Below, one piece after another: positions 16,808 through 25,433 of a DNA stretch of 64,000 bases. The notes beneath the pieces are model-generated. The model made no database searches, had not been told where the DNA came from, and saw nothing but the letters and a program-made list of their open reading frames with translations. Origin of the DNA: Hymenobacter artigasi (GTDB taxonomy: Bacteria > Bacteroidota > Bacteroidia > Cytophagales > Hymenobacteraceae); the NCBI RefSeq assembly GCF_012275535.1, contig NZ_JAAVTK010000002.1, positions 372,198-436,197 on the forward strand. Direction: 5' to 3'. The stretch's first letter is position 1, and each line of letters opens with the position of its first letter. A program made the position numbers and the translations under genes.

Positions 16808-17117
16808 ATAATAGTCGTCCCTGCTGCTCGGCAATGGTTTCTACCGACTGAAAAACGCCGGCGGCCCGCTCCATCTCGGCCGGTGTACGGATAAGAATGT
16901 CCATGGCCGGCAACTGCGCGCCCCACAGCAGCGACCAGATGGCAACAGCCCGCTCCGACCGCCTTACTTCCGCATCGCGCTTGATAATCAGCAAGTCCAA
17001 ATCCGAATTTTCCGTGGGCGTGCCGTAGGCATACGAGCCGAACAGGATTATCCTGTCCGGCGCGTAGCCTTCGACAATGCGCTGCACCACAGCTTGGATT
17101 TGGGCTTCGGTTATCAT
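16797..17117 (-). CDS. MNT nucleotidyltransferase (antitoxin of MNT-HEPN pair)
   Basis: A 106-residue minimal nucleotidyltransferase. The polymerase-beta-type active site GSYAYGTPTENSDLDLLI (GS-x10-DxD, about residues 27-44) is intact, with a third acidic position in MDILI near residue 73. In MNT-HEPN systems this protein AMPylates or otherwise blocks the HEPN partner. Its 3' end overlaps the HEPN gene. A perfect 24-bp inverted repeat lies immediately upstream of the start. Confidence 0.85.
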   Translation of the reverse strand: MITEAQIQAVVQRIVEGYAPDRIILFGSYAYGTPTENSDLDLLIIKRDAEVRRSERAVAIWSLLWGAQLPAMDILIRTPAEMERAAGVFQSVETIAEQQGRLLYAA

Positions 17118-17118
17118 A

Positions 17119-17191
17119 GTGCGGTAAGCTTTAGCTTGCCGTGAAACGTATCACGTATTACCCTGAAACGGCAAGCTAAAGCTTACCGCAC
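17119..17191. repeat. Perfect 24-bp inverted repeat between sucA and the TA pair
   Basis: Arms 17119-17142 and 17168-17191 match perfectly (GTGCGGTAAGCTTTAGCTTG and onward), with a 25-nt spacer. It lies between the sucA stop (17196) and the MNT start (17117). It may terminate sucA transcription or be a mobile palindrome; it shares the AAGCTnnAGC core with other repeats here. Confidence 0.85.
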
Positions 17192-17195
17192 CAGC

Positions 17196-20111
17196 CTAGT
17201 CCAGCTTTTTGGCGGCTTCGGCGGTGGCTTTGATGTTGCCATCGGCCACTGCTTCTTTGGGCTTGTCGAAGGCGCGGGCCACGAGGTCCTTTTGCTCCTT
17301 TACGTGGATTTTGTTGTAGCCGGTGGCCGGCGAGGCCGAGGGCTTGCGCGAAATCACGTCTTCCAGCTCGCGGCGCATGTAGCGGAGCATGAAGTTCCAG
17401 TAGCCCATGTTTTCGGGCTCTTCCTGCACCCAGTAGATTTTGGCTTTGCCGTACTTGGCCAGCTCGGCATCCAGCTGCTTTTTGGGGAAGGGGTGCAGCT
17501 GCTCGAGTCGCACGATGGCCACGTCCTTGCGGTCGGAAGCGCGCTGCTCTTCCAGCAGGTCGTAGTACACCTTGCCCGAGCACAGCAGCACGCGCTTCAC
17601 CTTTTTGGCTTCGGCAAAGTCATCGCCCAGCACCTCGCGGAAACGGCCGCCGGTGAAGTCCTCCAGCGGCGACACGCACAGCGGGTGGCGCAGCATCGAC
17701 TTGGGCGACATTACCACCAGCGGCTTGCGGAAGCTCCACGTGAGCTGGCGGCGCAGGGCGTGGAAAAAGTTGGCCGGCGTGGTGATATTGGCCACCACGA
17801 TGTTGTTCTCGGCTGCGAGCTGCAGGAAGCGCTCGGGGCGGGCGTTGGAGTGCTCCGGGCCCTGGCCTTCGTAGCCGTGGGGCAGCAGCATCACCAGGCC
17901 GTTCATGCGCTGCCACTTGCTCTCGGAGCTCACCACAAACTGGTCAATCATGGTTTGAGCACCGTTGGCGAAGTCGCCGAACTGCGCCTCCCACACCACC
18001 AGGGCCGTGGGGTTGGCCATGCCGTAGCCAAACTCGAAGCCCAGCACCGCGTACTCGCTCAGCAGCGAGTTGTAGATGCTCAGCTTCTGGTTTTCGCCTT
18101 CAATGTTGTTCAGCGAGTTGTACGGGGCCGAGGTTTCGGCATCGTGCAGCACCGCGTGGCGGTGTGAGAACGTGCCGCGCTGCACGTCCTGGCCGCTCAC
18201 GCGCACAATGTGGTTTTCCGTCAGCAGCGAGCCGTAAGCCAGCAATTCGCCGGCGGCCCAGTTCAGGGTGCGGGTTTCGAAGAACATCTTGCGGCGCTCC
18301 TTCAGCAGGTTATCAATCTGCTTGATGGGCTTGAAGCCGTCGGGAATCGTGGTCAGGGCTTTGGCCACTTTCTCCACAATTTCGGCCGAAATGCCGGTTT
18401 CGGGCGACTGCTCAAAGTCCTCGGGCGTGCTGCGGCGCAGGCTGCGCCACTCGTTTTCCAGGGCCTGATACTTATAAGGCAGGGGGGCCTGCTTCACCAA
18501 ATCGAGGCGGGCCTGCAGGGTGTCGCGGAACTCCTTGTCCATCTGGGCGGCCAGCTCGGCATCCACGTCGCCGCGGGTTACGAGCATGGTGTTGTACACC
18601 TCGCGCGGGTTCTGGTGCTTCGAGATAAGGTTGTAGAGCGTGGGCTGCGTGAATTTGGGCTCGTCGGATTCGTTGTGGCCGTGGCGGCGGTAGCACACCA
18701 TGTCGATAAAGATGTCGGCGTGGAACTGCTGGCGGTACTCGGTGGCCAGCTGCACGGCAAATACCACGGCTTCCGGGTCGTCGCCGTTCACGTGCAGCAC
18801 GGGCGCATCAATAATTTTAGCCAAATCCGTGGAGTAAATCGACGAACGGGCATCCTCAAAATCGGTCGTAAAACCAACCTGGTTGTTAATCACGAAATGG
18901 ATGGTGCCGCCCGTTTTATAGCCTTCCAGCTGCGACATCTGCGTCAGCTCGTAGCCGATGCCTTGGCCGGCCAGCGCCGCGTCGCCGTGGATGAGGATGG
19001 GCAGAATCTGGTGGTAGTCGCCGCCGTACTGGTGCTCAATTTTGGCGCGCACGAAGCCTTCCACCACCGGGTTTACTGCCTCCAGGTGCGAGGGGTTGGG
19101 GGCCAGCTTCAGGTTGACTTTCAGGCCGGTACTGGTTTCCACTTCCGACGAGTAGCCCATGTGGTACTTCACGTCGCCGTCGCCCATGGTCAGGTCGGGC
19201 ACGGCGGTGCCTTCAAACTCCGAGAAAATCTGCTCGTACGTCTTGCCCATGATGTTGGCCAGCACGTTCAAGCGGCCGCGGTGGGCCATGCCAATCATCA
19301 CTTCCTTCACGCCCAGCTCCGCGCCCTTGCCGATGATGGCATCCAGCGCGGGAATGGTGGTTTCGCCGCCTTCGAGCGAAAACCGCTTCTGCCCCAAAAA
19401 CTTGGTATGCAGGAAGTTTTCGAACACCACGGCCTCGTTGAGCTTCTTCAGAATGCGCTTTTTGTATTCCGCGCCGGGGTTAAAGGCCAGCGAGTCGCGC
19501 TCCACTTTCTCGCGGAACCAGTCCAGCACCTGCGGGTCGCGGATGGACATGTACTCGAAGCCGATGGGGCCGGTATAAATCTTCTCCAGCGCGGCCACGA
19601 TGTCGCGCAGCTTGGCTTGCCCGCCCAGGCCCAGCACTTCGCCGTTGCGAAAGGCCGTGTCGAGGTCAGCCTCGCTCAAGCCGAAATCGGCGAGGTCGAG
19701 GCGGGGCTTGCGGTCCTTACGCTCGCGCACCGGGTTGGTCTTGGCGCGCAGGTGGCCCCGGCTGCGGAAAGCATGGATGAGGTTGCGCACAGCCGTTTCC
19801 TTATCGGAGGCGGGTGCGCCGCTGGCCAGACCGGGCGCGTTATTGGTCGAGGCCAACGTGTTGAGCACCCCGTAGTCGTCGGGCTGCGGGCGCGGGCCGG
19901 GGGCAGGCGAAGCCGTAGTGGTCAGCGCGCTGCCGTTGACGGCCGCGCCGGGCACCAAGGGGGCACCTTCGGGAAACTGCTGCGAGAAGTCAAACCCTTC
20001 AAAAAACTTGCGCCAGCCGAAATCCACCGACTCCGGGTTCTGCTGGTACGCCTGATACAGGGTTTCGATGGCCACCGCGTCGGCGTTGGCGAGATAGGAA
20101 TAAGAGTCCAT
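17196..20111 (-). CDS. sucA: 2-oxoglutarate dehydrogenase E1
   Basis: A 971-residue thiamine-diphosphate enzyme decarboxylating 2-oxoglutarate in the TCA cycle and succinylating the lipoyl group of E2. Seen: N-terminal E2-binding segment beginning MDSYSYLANADAVAIETLY, a Pro/Ala linker, the TPP region with GMAHRGRLNVLANIMGK (about 275-291), HGDAALAGQGIGYE near 370, FVINNQVGFTT near 405, and the transketolase-like C-terminal half with HGYEGQGPEHSNARPERFLQ. Length is normal. It is transcribed toward the MNT-HEPN pair and sucB. A CAGGT-AAAA-ACCTG palindrome lies in its upstream region. Confidence 0.96.
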   Translation of the reverse strand: MDSYSYLANADAVAIETLYQAYQQNPESVDFGWRKFFEGFDFSQQFPEGAPLVPGAAVNGSALTTTASPAPGPRPQPDDYGVLNTLASTNNAPGLASGAPASDKETAVRNLIHAFRSRGHLRAKTNPVRERKDRKPRLDLADFGLSEADLDTAFRNGEVLGLGGQAKLRDIVAALEKIYTGPIGFEYMSIRDPQVLDWFREKVERDSLAFNPGAEYKKRILKKLNEAVVFENFLHTKFLGQKRFSLEGGETTIPALDAIIGKGAELGVKEVMIGMAHRGRLNVLANIMGKTYEQIFSEFEGTAVPDLTMGDGDVKYHMGYSSEVETSTGLKVNLKLAPNPSHLEAVNPVVEGFVRAKIEHQYGGDYHQILPILIHGDAALAGQGIGYELTQMSQLEGYKTGGTIHFVINNQVGFTTDFEDARSSIYSTDLAKIIDAPVLHVNGDDPEAVVFAVQLATEYRQQFHADIFIDMVCYRRHGHNESDEPKFTQPTLYNLISKHQNPREVYNTMLVTRGDVDAELAAQMDKEFRDTLQARLDLVKQAPLPYKYQALENEWRSLRRSTPEDFEQSPETGISAEIVEKVAKALTTIPDGFKPIKQIDNLLKERRKMFFETRTLNWAAGELLAYGSLLTENHIVRVSGQDVQRGTFSHRHAVLHDAETSAPYNSLNNIEGENQKLSIYNSLLSEYAVLGFEFGYGMANPTALVVWEAQFGDFANGAQTMIDQFVVSSESKWQRMNGLVMLLPHGYEGQGPEHSNARPERFLQLAAENNIVVANITTPANFFHALRRQLTWSFRKPLVVMSPKSMLRHPLCVSPLEDFTGGRFREVLGDDFAEAKKVKRVLLCSGKVYYDLLEEQRASDRKDVAIVRLEQLHPFPKKQLDAELAKYGKAKIYWVQEEPENMGYWNFMLRYMRRELEDVISRKPSASPATGYNKIHVKEQKDLVARAFDKPKEAVADGNIKATAEAAKKLD

Positions 20112-20545
20112 TGGGAATTCAGCTTAGGTAAGGCCCTGTAAAAGTAAGATGCTTATGACACAGGTAAAAACCTGTATGCGGCTATACAAATTTCCGTAAT
20201 AGTCAACAACATACACTCACCCTCATTAGCCTGCACGGTGACTTGGCTTGTCAATTTATCGAAAAATGCCAGGATGACGGGTTTTAATTTCTACGTGGGC
20301 CCTTCTGGTGCAGGTGTGCTCAGCCCAAAAACCAGGGTCCAACGGGTGATAAAAGGAGCCCTGATTTATATTAACTTTTTTCTATATAATACCCTCACGT
20401 ACCGTCAGGCTATTATCGAATTGCACATTCAGATTTACAAGAACTTATCTACTAATCAAACCGTTAATAATCTCCTGCCCATTTTTATAGCCCGGGCAGG
20501 GCCTATACCGCCGGGCGTTTTGGCGGGCGTACGAATACCATTTTA
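20112..20545. other. Intergenic region upstream of sucA and of the 3D-domain gene
   Basis: 434 bp between divergent genes. An open frame at 20238-20546 has no recognisable product and atypical composition, so I do not call it. On the minus strand TACTTTTA near 20140 resembles a -7 box for sucA. AT-rich DNA at 20360-20480 likely holds promoters. The short palindrome CAGGTAAAAACCTG is at 20160-20173. Confidence 0.4.
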
Positions 20546-21058
20546 ATGAATAATGTTAAGCTATTAGCCGACCTACTTATTGCTGCTGCGGCCCTGACTA
20601 CGCCGCTTTTCCATAGCACACCCACTGCCGAAGCCAAAGGGCTTGAGGAGTTTCTGATACCGCACCGCACCATGCTTAAACACGCCGTTAAGGCGAAAAA
20701 GCTGGTCACCCACGCTCTTACTTATACAGTAACGGCTACCGCCTACCAGGCCGTGCCCGGCCAAACGGATAGCGAGCCGTTTATCACGGCCGACAATTCC
20801 CGCATCAAACCACACTATGGGAGCAAAAAGCGCTGGATGGCCCTGTCGCGCGACTTGCTAAAACCATGGGGCGGCCCTTTCAAATTTGGCGATAAGGTGC
20901 GCGTACGCGGCATCTCGCCCAAACTCGACGGCGTGTACACCATTCATGATACCATGAACCGCCGCCATCACCATTGCATGGATGTGCTGACCCACCCCAG
21001 TGAAAAATACGATATTTTTCAGAAGGGCGTGAAGATTCAGCCGCTTGCAATGATGTAA
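20546..21058 (+). CDS. 3D domain (RlpA/DPBB-like) exported protein
   Basis: A 170-residue protein with an N-terminal hydrophobic export signal (about 1-25) and a 3D double-psi beta-barrel domain from about residue 60. Seen: YTVTATAYQAVPGQTDSEPF, FITADNSRI (D83), FKFGDKVRVRG, and VYTIHDTMNRRHHHCMDVL with D135 and D146, the conserved aspartates giving the domain its name. Related barrels occur in MltA-type lytic transglycosylases and RlpA and act on peptidoglycan; without the MltA domain the reaction here is uncertain. Single gene followed by a strong terminator. Confidence 0.8.
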   Translation: MNNVKLLADLLIAAAALTTPLFHSTPTAEAKGLEEFLIPHRTMLKHAVKAKKLVTHALTYTVTATAYQAVPGQTDSEPFITADNSRIKPHYGSKKRWMALSRDLLKPWGGPFKFGDKVRVRGISPKLDGVYTIHDTMNRRHHHCMDVLTHPSEKYDIFQKGVKIQPLAMM

Positions 21059-21086
21059 AAACAACTATTGCTATTCTATAAAGGCA

Positions 21087-21124
21087 TAAAAAAAGCCGCA
21101 CCCTTGTCAGGTGCGGCTTTTTTA
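21087..21124. terminator. Bidirectional terminator
   Basis: Stem AAAAAAAGCCGCACC / GGTGCGGCTTTTTT with loop between, serving the convergent 3D-domain gene (ends 21058) and MRJP-like gene (ends 21150). Confidence 0.85.
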
Positions 21125-21149
21125 CGTTTTGAACAATTCGCCGACTGCC

Positions 21150-22322
21150 CTATTTCGGCATTGCCATTTTGAAGATGCGGAAGGGCTGGCGGGGCTGGCC
21201 CACGCCCTTGTTCCAGGTGGCCGTTTTATGGATGGCGGAGTTGGCCACGTACAGGTTGCCGTCGGCGGCGAAGCTGTAGGTATCGGGCCATTGCAGGCGC
21301 GAATCTTTGGCTACGGTTTCGATTTTGCCGGCGGGCGTGCGGCGCAATAGCGCACTTTGCTCGAAGGAAGTAATATAGACGTTGTTGGCGGCATCGATTT
21401 CGAGGCCGTCGGAGGCGGGGATTTCGCCCACGGTTTCAACTGCCTGGGCCACTTGGGCTTCGCTCAGGGCGGCATCGCGCAGGGCGGCGGTTTTGATGCG
21501 GTAGAGGGTGTGGCCGGTGAGCGGGCAGTAGTAGAGGTAGGTATTGTCGGTGCTCAGGGCAATGCCGTCGACATTGAACTGGGCGGGCTTGCCCTGCGGG
21601 TCGAGCATCGGGTGGCCTTCGGCTTTGATGACCAGGCCTTTCACGGCTTTGGTGGAAGGATGACTGGCCAGCAGACGGCGCGATTTCAGGGTTTTCAAAT
21701 CGGTAACGACCAGTGCGCCGGTGCCTGATTCGGTGAGGTAGGCGTAGTTATTCTGAAGGTCGATGCGCACGTCGTTGAGGTAGGACTTGCGCGGGGCCAC
21801 ATCGGCCGGGAAAGGAATGGTGAGCAGCACCTGGCCGGTTTTGGGGTCAGTTTTCACCAGTTTCGGGCCACCGGGCACGGTAAACTTCAGGCCGGGCGCG
21901 GCGGGGTCGAGAATCCAGACCATGCCCGATTTATCAGCAAACACGGTTTGGGGGCAAATCCAGTGCTTGAGAGGTTCCGATTTCACGGAGTCGTTCCACA
22001 TGCACCAGCTGGCATTGGGATACGGCGTGAGGGTGTTGTTGGGGCCCACTTTGGCAATGGGGTACACGGGGTTGTAGTCCCAGCGCGGAAAGCAGGCGAA
22101 TATTTCGCCGCCGGGGGCCACGGCCACGCCCACCATCTGCGGGTCGGTGAACTCGGCCACCACTTGCAGGGGCGAGTTGGTGGCGGCCGTATCGGCACTG
22201 GTGCTGGTGGCATCAGGGACTGAGCCGGTAGCGGCCGTGTCGGCCTTGCCGGATGGTGCTGAGCAGCCGGCCAGCAGCAGGCCGGCGGCCGCGTTTAGCA
22301 AGAGAAGCTTGGAAAAAGACAT
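21150..22322 (-). CDS. Major royal jelly protein/Yellow-like lipoprotein
   Basis: A 390-residue predicted lipoprotein: hydrophobic signal with lipobox LLAGC (Cys at about residue 20), a Thr/Ala-rich spacer, then a beta-propeller resembling the MRJP/Yellow family (SMP-30-like fold). Seen: EIFACFPRWDYNPVYPIAKV, SYLNDVRIDLQNNYAYLTESG, FNVDGIALSTDNTYLYYCPL and DTYSFAADGNLYVANS, typical propeller blades of this family. Function of bacterial members is unknown; ligand binding or hydrolase/tautomerase activity is possible. The start at 22322 gives the lipoprotein signal directly; upstream in-frame ATGs are unlikely. Confidence 0.8.
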   Translation of the reverse strand: MSFSKLLLLNAAAGLLLAGCSAPSGKADTAATGSVPDATSTSADTAATNSPLQVVAEFTDPQMVGVAVAPGGEIFACFPRWDYNPVYPIAKVGPNNTLTPYPNASWCMWNDSVKSEPLKHWICPQTVFADKSGMVWILDPAAPGLKFTVPGGPKLVKTDPKTGQVLLTIPFPADVAPRKSYLNDVRIDLQNNYAYLTESGTGALVVTDLKTLKSRRLLASHPSTKAVKGLVIKAEGHPMLDPQGKPAQFNVDGIALSTDNTYLYYCPLTGHTLYRIKTAALRDAALSEAQVAQAVETVGEIPASDGLEIDAANNVYITSFEQSALLRRTPAGKIETVAKDSRLQWPDTYSFAADGNLYVANSAIHKTATWNKGVGQPRQPFRIFKMAMPK

Positions 22323-22456
22323 GTTTCGCGGTGTTTGGGAGGGTAGGAAACGCACAAAAAGAAACCCCAGCCGGAGTGGGCGGGGGTTTCTCATACGGCC
22401 GGCCGGCGCGCACGTTGGAGCAGACAAGGGTAAGCTCGCCCGTGACAGGCGCTGGC

Positions 22457-23146
22457 TTATTGGCGCGCAGCCGAATCCGGGGCGGTAGTTCGCGGGGCAA
22501 CAGCTCCAGAATCGGAACGCAGGCGCGTGGGGCGGGGCAGGATAACCGGCGCGGGATGGGCGGGTGCCACGCGCACGGTTTCAGGAACGGCCACGGTGGC
22601 AGGCAGCGGCTCGGCCTGCGGGCCGGTTTCGATGGGCGCGGCCCGGGCCAGCGAGTCGGCAGCGGTTTGGCTGGTGCTGGAAATGTGCTCCGACGGCGGC
22701 CGGTTCATGTTCAGGTACAGCACCACCGCCAGAAATGCCAGCACGCCGCCAATGGAGAAAATCAGGGCCAGTGGGTTGCGAGCCGGCTCTTCGGGCATGG
22801 GCGGAAACTCGTCGCGGGTTCGCCAGGCGGGCTCGGGCTCGGGCAGGGGCTCGGGCTCGGGCAGGGGCTCGGGACCGGCGGTGAAGTGCGCGGGTGCGGG
22901 CAGCTCCTCGGCCAGCGGCGCGTTGGGCGCAACCGCTACGGGCGAGGGCTCGAACACGGGCGGCGGGGGCGGCACCACCGGCTCGGGAGCGATAAATTCG
23001 GGAGCGGCCAGGGGGGCCGGGGTAGCGGGCGTGGCAAACACGAGCCGCTGCTTCAAAGCTTCGAACTCAGCGGGCGTAATGGCCCCGGAATCCAGCATTT
23101 CCTTGAGTTGGCGGAGGGTGTCGAGGGGCGAATTGGGGTTGTCCAT
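22457..23146 (-). CDS. SHOCT-domain membrane protein with Pro-rich repeats
   Basis: A 229-residue protein. The N-terminus (LRQLKEMLDSGAITPAEFEA, about residues 10-29) is a SHOCT motif, a short helical oligomerisation element. A long Pro/Glu/Ala-rich region follows, including a duplicated EPLPEPEPLPEPEP tract (about 95-106), then one transmembrane helix at about 126-145, and a Pro/Ala-rich C-terminal part. It may oligomerise or tether partners at the membrane. It lies 25 bp after the coiled-coil secreted protein gene, probably in one transcript. Confidence 0.65.
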   Translation of the reverse strand: MDNPNSPLDTLRQLKEMLDSGAITPAEFEALKQRLVFATPATPAPLAAPEFIAPEPVVPPPPPVFEPSPVAVAPNAPLAEELPAPAHFTAGPEPLPEPEPLPEPEPAWRTRDEFPPMPEEPARNPLALIFSIGGVLAFLAVVLYLNMNRPPSEHISSTSQTAADSLARAAPIETGPQAEPLPATVAVPETVRVAPAHPAPVILPRPTRLRSDSGAVAPRTTAPDSAARQ

Positions 23147-23171
23147 GACCAGAATACGGCTGGCGGGGGGC

Positions 23172-23900
23172 CTAGTTTTTGCGGTCGAGGGCCGAAAGGC
23201 GGTCGCGGCGGCGTTGCAGGCGCAGGCGGCTTTCGTCGAGCAGCAGGTTGTTTTTGGTTTGCGAAGCCGAATCGGTGCGCGATTGCAGCAGGTTTTCGGC
23301 GTTCTTTTTCTTCAGCTCCTCGATGCGGGCCAGGTTGGCTTCGGTGTTACTTCTCAGCGCGGCCTGCTCCTTTTCGAGGCGCTCTTTTTCCTTCTCCGTG
23401 GCTTTGAGCTTCTTCTCGGCTTCGGCAATCATGTCGCGGTAGGCCTTGAGGCGGGCGGCTCCGGCAAAGTTCTGGGCAATGGCGCGCAGGGCGTCGTACT
23501 CGGTTTTGGTGCTGCTGGGGTCAAAGAAGGTATTATCATCGAACCCACCGAAAATGGCCACCTCCGCCACCGAATCCGACGGGGCGATGACGGTAGCGTA
23601 AAGGTCCACCAGCTTGCCCGAAATGGTGCTGGCGGGGGTTTGGCGGGCCACCAGCACGTCGCTTTTATTGAACCCCAGCACGCCGCCGCTCTTGAACTTC
23701 ACGTTGTAGCTGCTCTTCATCCAATCCTGGAAAAACTCGCGCACGTCGGTGGCCTTGCCATCAACCTGCACTTTGAGCGCGGCACGGGGCTTCTTATTGT
23801 AGTTCACGTCGCCGGGGCGCACGTCGTAGAGCTGGGCCGAAGCCGGGGCGGCCGCCAGCAGGCTGGCCAGCATCAGCAGCAGAAAGCAAATTTTAGACAT
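23172..23900 (-). CDS. Secreted coiled-coil protein of unknown function
   Basis: A 242-residue protein with signal peptide (about 1-22), an alpha/beta N-terminal part (about 25-150) with no family I recognise, and a long charged coiled coil from about residue 155 to the end (EAEKKLKATEKEKERLEKEQ). It is likely periplasmic. Neighbours on the same strand, the SHOCT protein downstream and a small protein upstream, are closely spaced and may form an operon. Confidence 0.6.
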   Translation of the reverse strand: MSKICFLLLMLASLLAAAPASAQLYDVRPGDVNYNKKPRAALKVQVDGKATDVREFFQDWMKSSYNVKFKSGGVLGFNKSDVLVARQTPASTISGKLVDLYATVIAPSDSVAEVAIFGGFDDNTFFDPSSTKTEYDALRAIAQNFAGAARLKAYRDMIAEAEKKLKATEKEKERLEKEQAALRSNTEANLARIEELKKKNAENLLQSRTDSASQTKNNLLLDESRLRLQRRRDRLSALDRKN

Positions 23901-23924
23901 AACGCAGGGGGTAAAAAACGGCGG

Positions 23925-24209
23925 TTAGCGCAGCTCGTGGCGGTCGAAGGCGGCCTGCAAATCGGCGCGCATGGCCTGGAAACGGGCAATGGCGGCAGCC
24001 AGGAATTCGTCGTCGAGCAGCTCGCGGGCCTCGGCATCGGTGCCGGTGAGCAGGTCGAGCTCGGCTACTTTATAGGTCTGCTCCAGGTTGCCCTGCTCCA
24101 GTTTCAGCAGGAACTTGCCGTTCCAGGCCAGGAGCGTGATTTTGACGGCGGGATGGGGGATATCGGCAACGTGACGCATATAAAAAGGGAAATGGCCGGA
24201 GCCGGGCAC
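23925..24209 (-). CDS. Small conserved-looking protein of unknown function
   Basis: A 94-residue soluble protein starting at GTG 24209, or 84 residues from an ATG at 24179. The first half is strand-rich (HPAVKITLLAWNGKFLLKLE), the second half helical and acidic (LDDEFLAAAIARFQAMRADL). No family is recognised. It precedes the coiled-coil and SHOCT genes by 24 bp and is likely co-transcribed with them. Confidence 0.5.
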   Translation of the reverse strand: MPGSGHFPFYMRHVADIPHPAVKITLLAWNGKFLLKLEQGNLEQTYKVAELDLLTGTDAEARELLDDEFLAAAIARFQAMRADLQAAFDRHELR

Positions 24210-24448
24210 GAAGGTAGTAAGTGGCTACCCGAATAGGGCACTGTGCTTCCGAAGGAGGAATCTGAATAGTGTAGATGAAGGAAAGCTCTGCGGTTCCACC
24301 ATCGTCGGCATAACCGGTTTTCGCTGGCGGCGGGGCTGCAACAAATAAAATGTCGTCAGCGGCAAACATCGCGGCGGCATGGTGCGTTAAAGTGCTGTAT
24401 AAATGATTTCTTGGTACGTTCCAAACGCCCCAAGTGGCTGTCACCCCA
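24210..24448. other. Intergenic region, no gene seen
   Basis: About 240 bp between the small minus-strand gene and the methyltransferase terminator. Frames through it are short or antisense. TACTACCTTC near 24215 on the minus strand may belong to the promoter of the 24209 gene. Confidence 0.35.
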
Positions 24449-24495
24449 CAAAAGCAAAGCCTCCTGCAAACGATTGCGGGAGGCTTTGCTTTGAA
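24449..24495. terminator. Hairpin terminator of the methyltransferase gene
   Basis: Stem AAAGCAAAGCCTCC(TGC) / (GCG)GGAGGCTTTGCTTT with a short loop, 15 bp beyond the stop at 24510. Confidence 0.7.
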
Positions 24496-24509
24496 TTCAC
24501 CTTCGACCG

Positions 24510-25316
24510 CTACGGTTTTTGGGCCACCATTTTCACCAGCCGCAGCTGCTGCTTGGTGAAGTCGGCAGTGCCGATGGGCTCTTCGTAGCGCACGATTTTC
24601 AGGCCGGCGGCTTTGTATAAGGTGGGCAACTCGTTGGTTTTGAAAAACACACGATAGTCGCCGCCTACCACCTGCAGCTTCTCGGTGGCATCCATGTGGA
24701 AGGCTTCGAGCACGACCAGGCCGCCGGGTTTCAGGGCCCGCATCACGCGGGCAGCGTAGTCGCGGCCGCCGGCGTAGCTCAGCACGATGAGGTCCCATTT
24801 GTTGGTGCCCCAGTCGTAGGTGGCCATGTCGGCTACTTCGGTGGTGATTTTGACGCCGAGCCCGGCCGCTCTTTTCCGGGCATAATCAAGGGCTTTTTCG
24901 GCCACGTCGGCCCCGGTTACCTGCCAGCCCTGCTGGGCCAGGTAAATGGCGTTGCGGCCCTCGCCCATGTCGGCGTCGAGGGCAGTGCCGGGCCGGAGGT
25001 TTCTCACGGTTTCGACCAGCAGGGCATTGGGCTGCTCGTTGAGCACGCGGGCCCGCATCAGCGAATCGGTGAGCAGGTAGTTCCAGCGCTGGCGGGTGCG
25101 TTCGGCCATCTCACGGTTGTAGGCGGCTTGCTGGGCGGCAGTGGGGCTGGCGGGCAGCACGGGGTCGGGGCCCAGCCCGGGGATGGGCGGCAGGCTGCGC
25201 TTGGCGGGCGCGGCGGGGGCGGGCTGCTGCGCCCGGGCCGAACTCATTATCAGGAACAGGGCCATGCTCAGCAACAGGCTGGCCGGCAGAAGCCGCAGCA
25301 AGGAAGATGATTTCAT
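24510..25316 (-). CDS. Class I SAM-dependent methyltransferase with N-terminal signal peptide
   Basis: A 268-residue protein. Residues 1-30 form a typical Sec signal ending in SSARAQ, followed by a Pro/Ala linker, and from about residue 105 a Rossmann methyltransferase: motif I ALDADMGEGRNAIYLAQQGW (LDxGxGxG-like with MGEG), motif II VTGADVAEKALDYAR, the acidic VADMATYDW, and WDLIVLSYAGG as motif IV. The substrate is unknown. Export of a SAM-dependent enzyme is unusual because SAM is cytosolic; alternatives are a membrane-anchored cytosolic enzyme or a mis-set start, but the signal is continuous and in frame. Confidence 0.78.
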   Translation of the reverse strand: MKSSSLLRLLPASLLLSMALFLIMSSARAQQPAPAAPAKRSLPPIPGLGPDPVLPASPTAAQQAAYNREMAERTRQRWNYLLTDSLMRARVLNEQPNALLVETVRNLRPGTALDADMGEGRNAIYLAQQGWQVTGADVAEKALDYARKRAAGLGVKITTEVADMATYDWGTNKWDLIVLSYAGGRDYAARVMRALKPGGLVVLEAFHMDATEKLQVVGGDYRVFFKTNELPTLYKAAGLKIVRYEEPIGTADFTKQQLRLVKMVAQKP

Positions 25317-25421
25317 AGTGCGTTCGAATTAAGTGGATTAGCCTAAAATTATTCATTAAATAGCGAATAATATATATATTGTCTCGTTCAGCGCTTTCAC
25401 GCGCCATGCAGCCGAAGGCTG

Positions 25422-25429
25422 TAATTTTC
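25422..25429 (+). promoter_or_regulatory. -7 promoter box directly before a start codon
   Basis: TAATTTTC, then GGGC, then ATG (25434). One mismatch to TAnnTTTG, 4 nt before the start of the S9 peptidase, in line with a leaderless transcript. Confidence 0.35.
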
Positions 25430-25433
25430 GGGC

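Noticed and set aside
18210..20141. Long open frame of 643 codons antisense to sucA
   Set aside because: It mirrors sucA on the opposite strand, has His/Val/Gly-rich low-complexity composition typical of antisense frames in GC-rich DNA, and matches no family.
20238..20546. Possible 102-codon gene upstream of the 3D-domain gene
   Set aside because: AT-rich, no recognisable product, occupies the whole promoter region; no coding bias seen.
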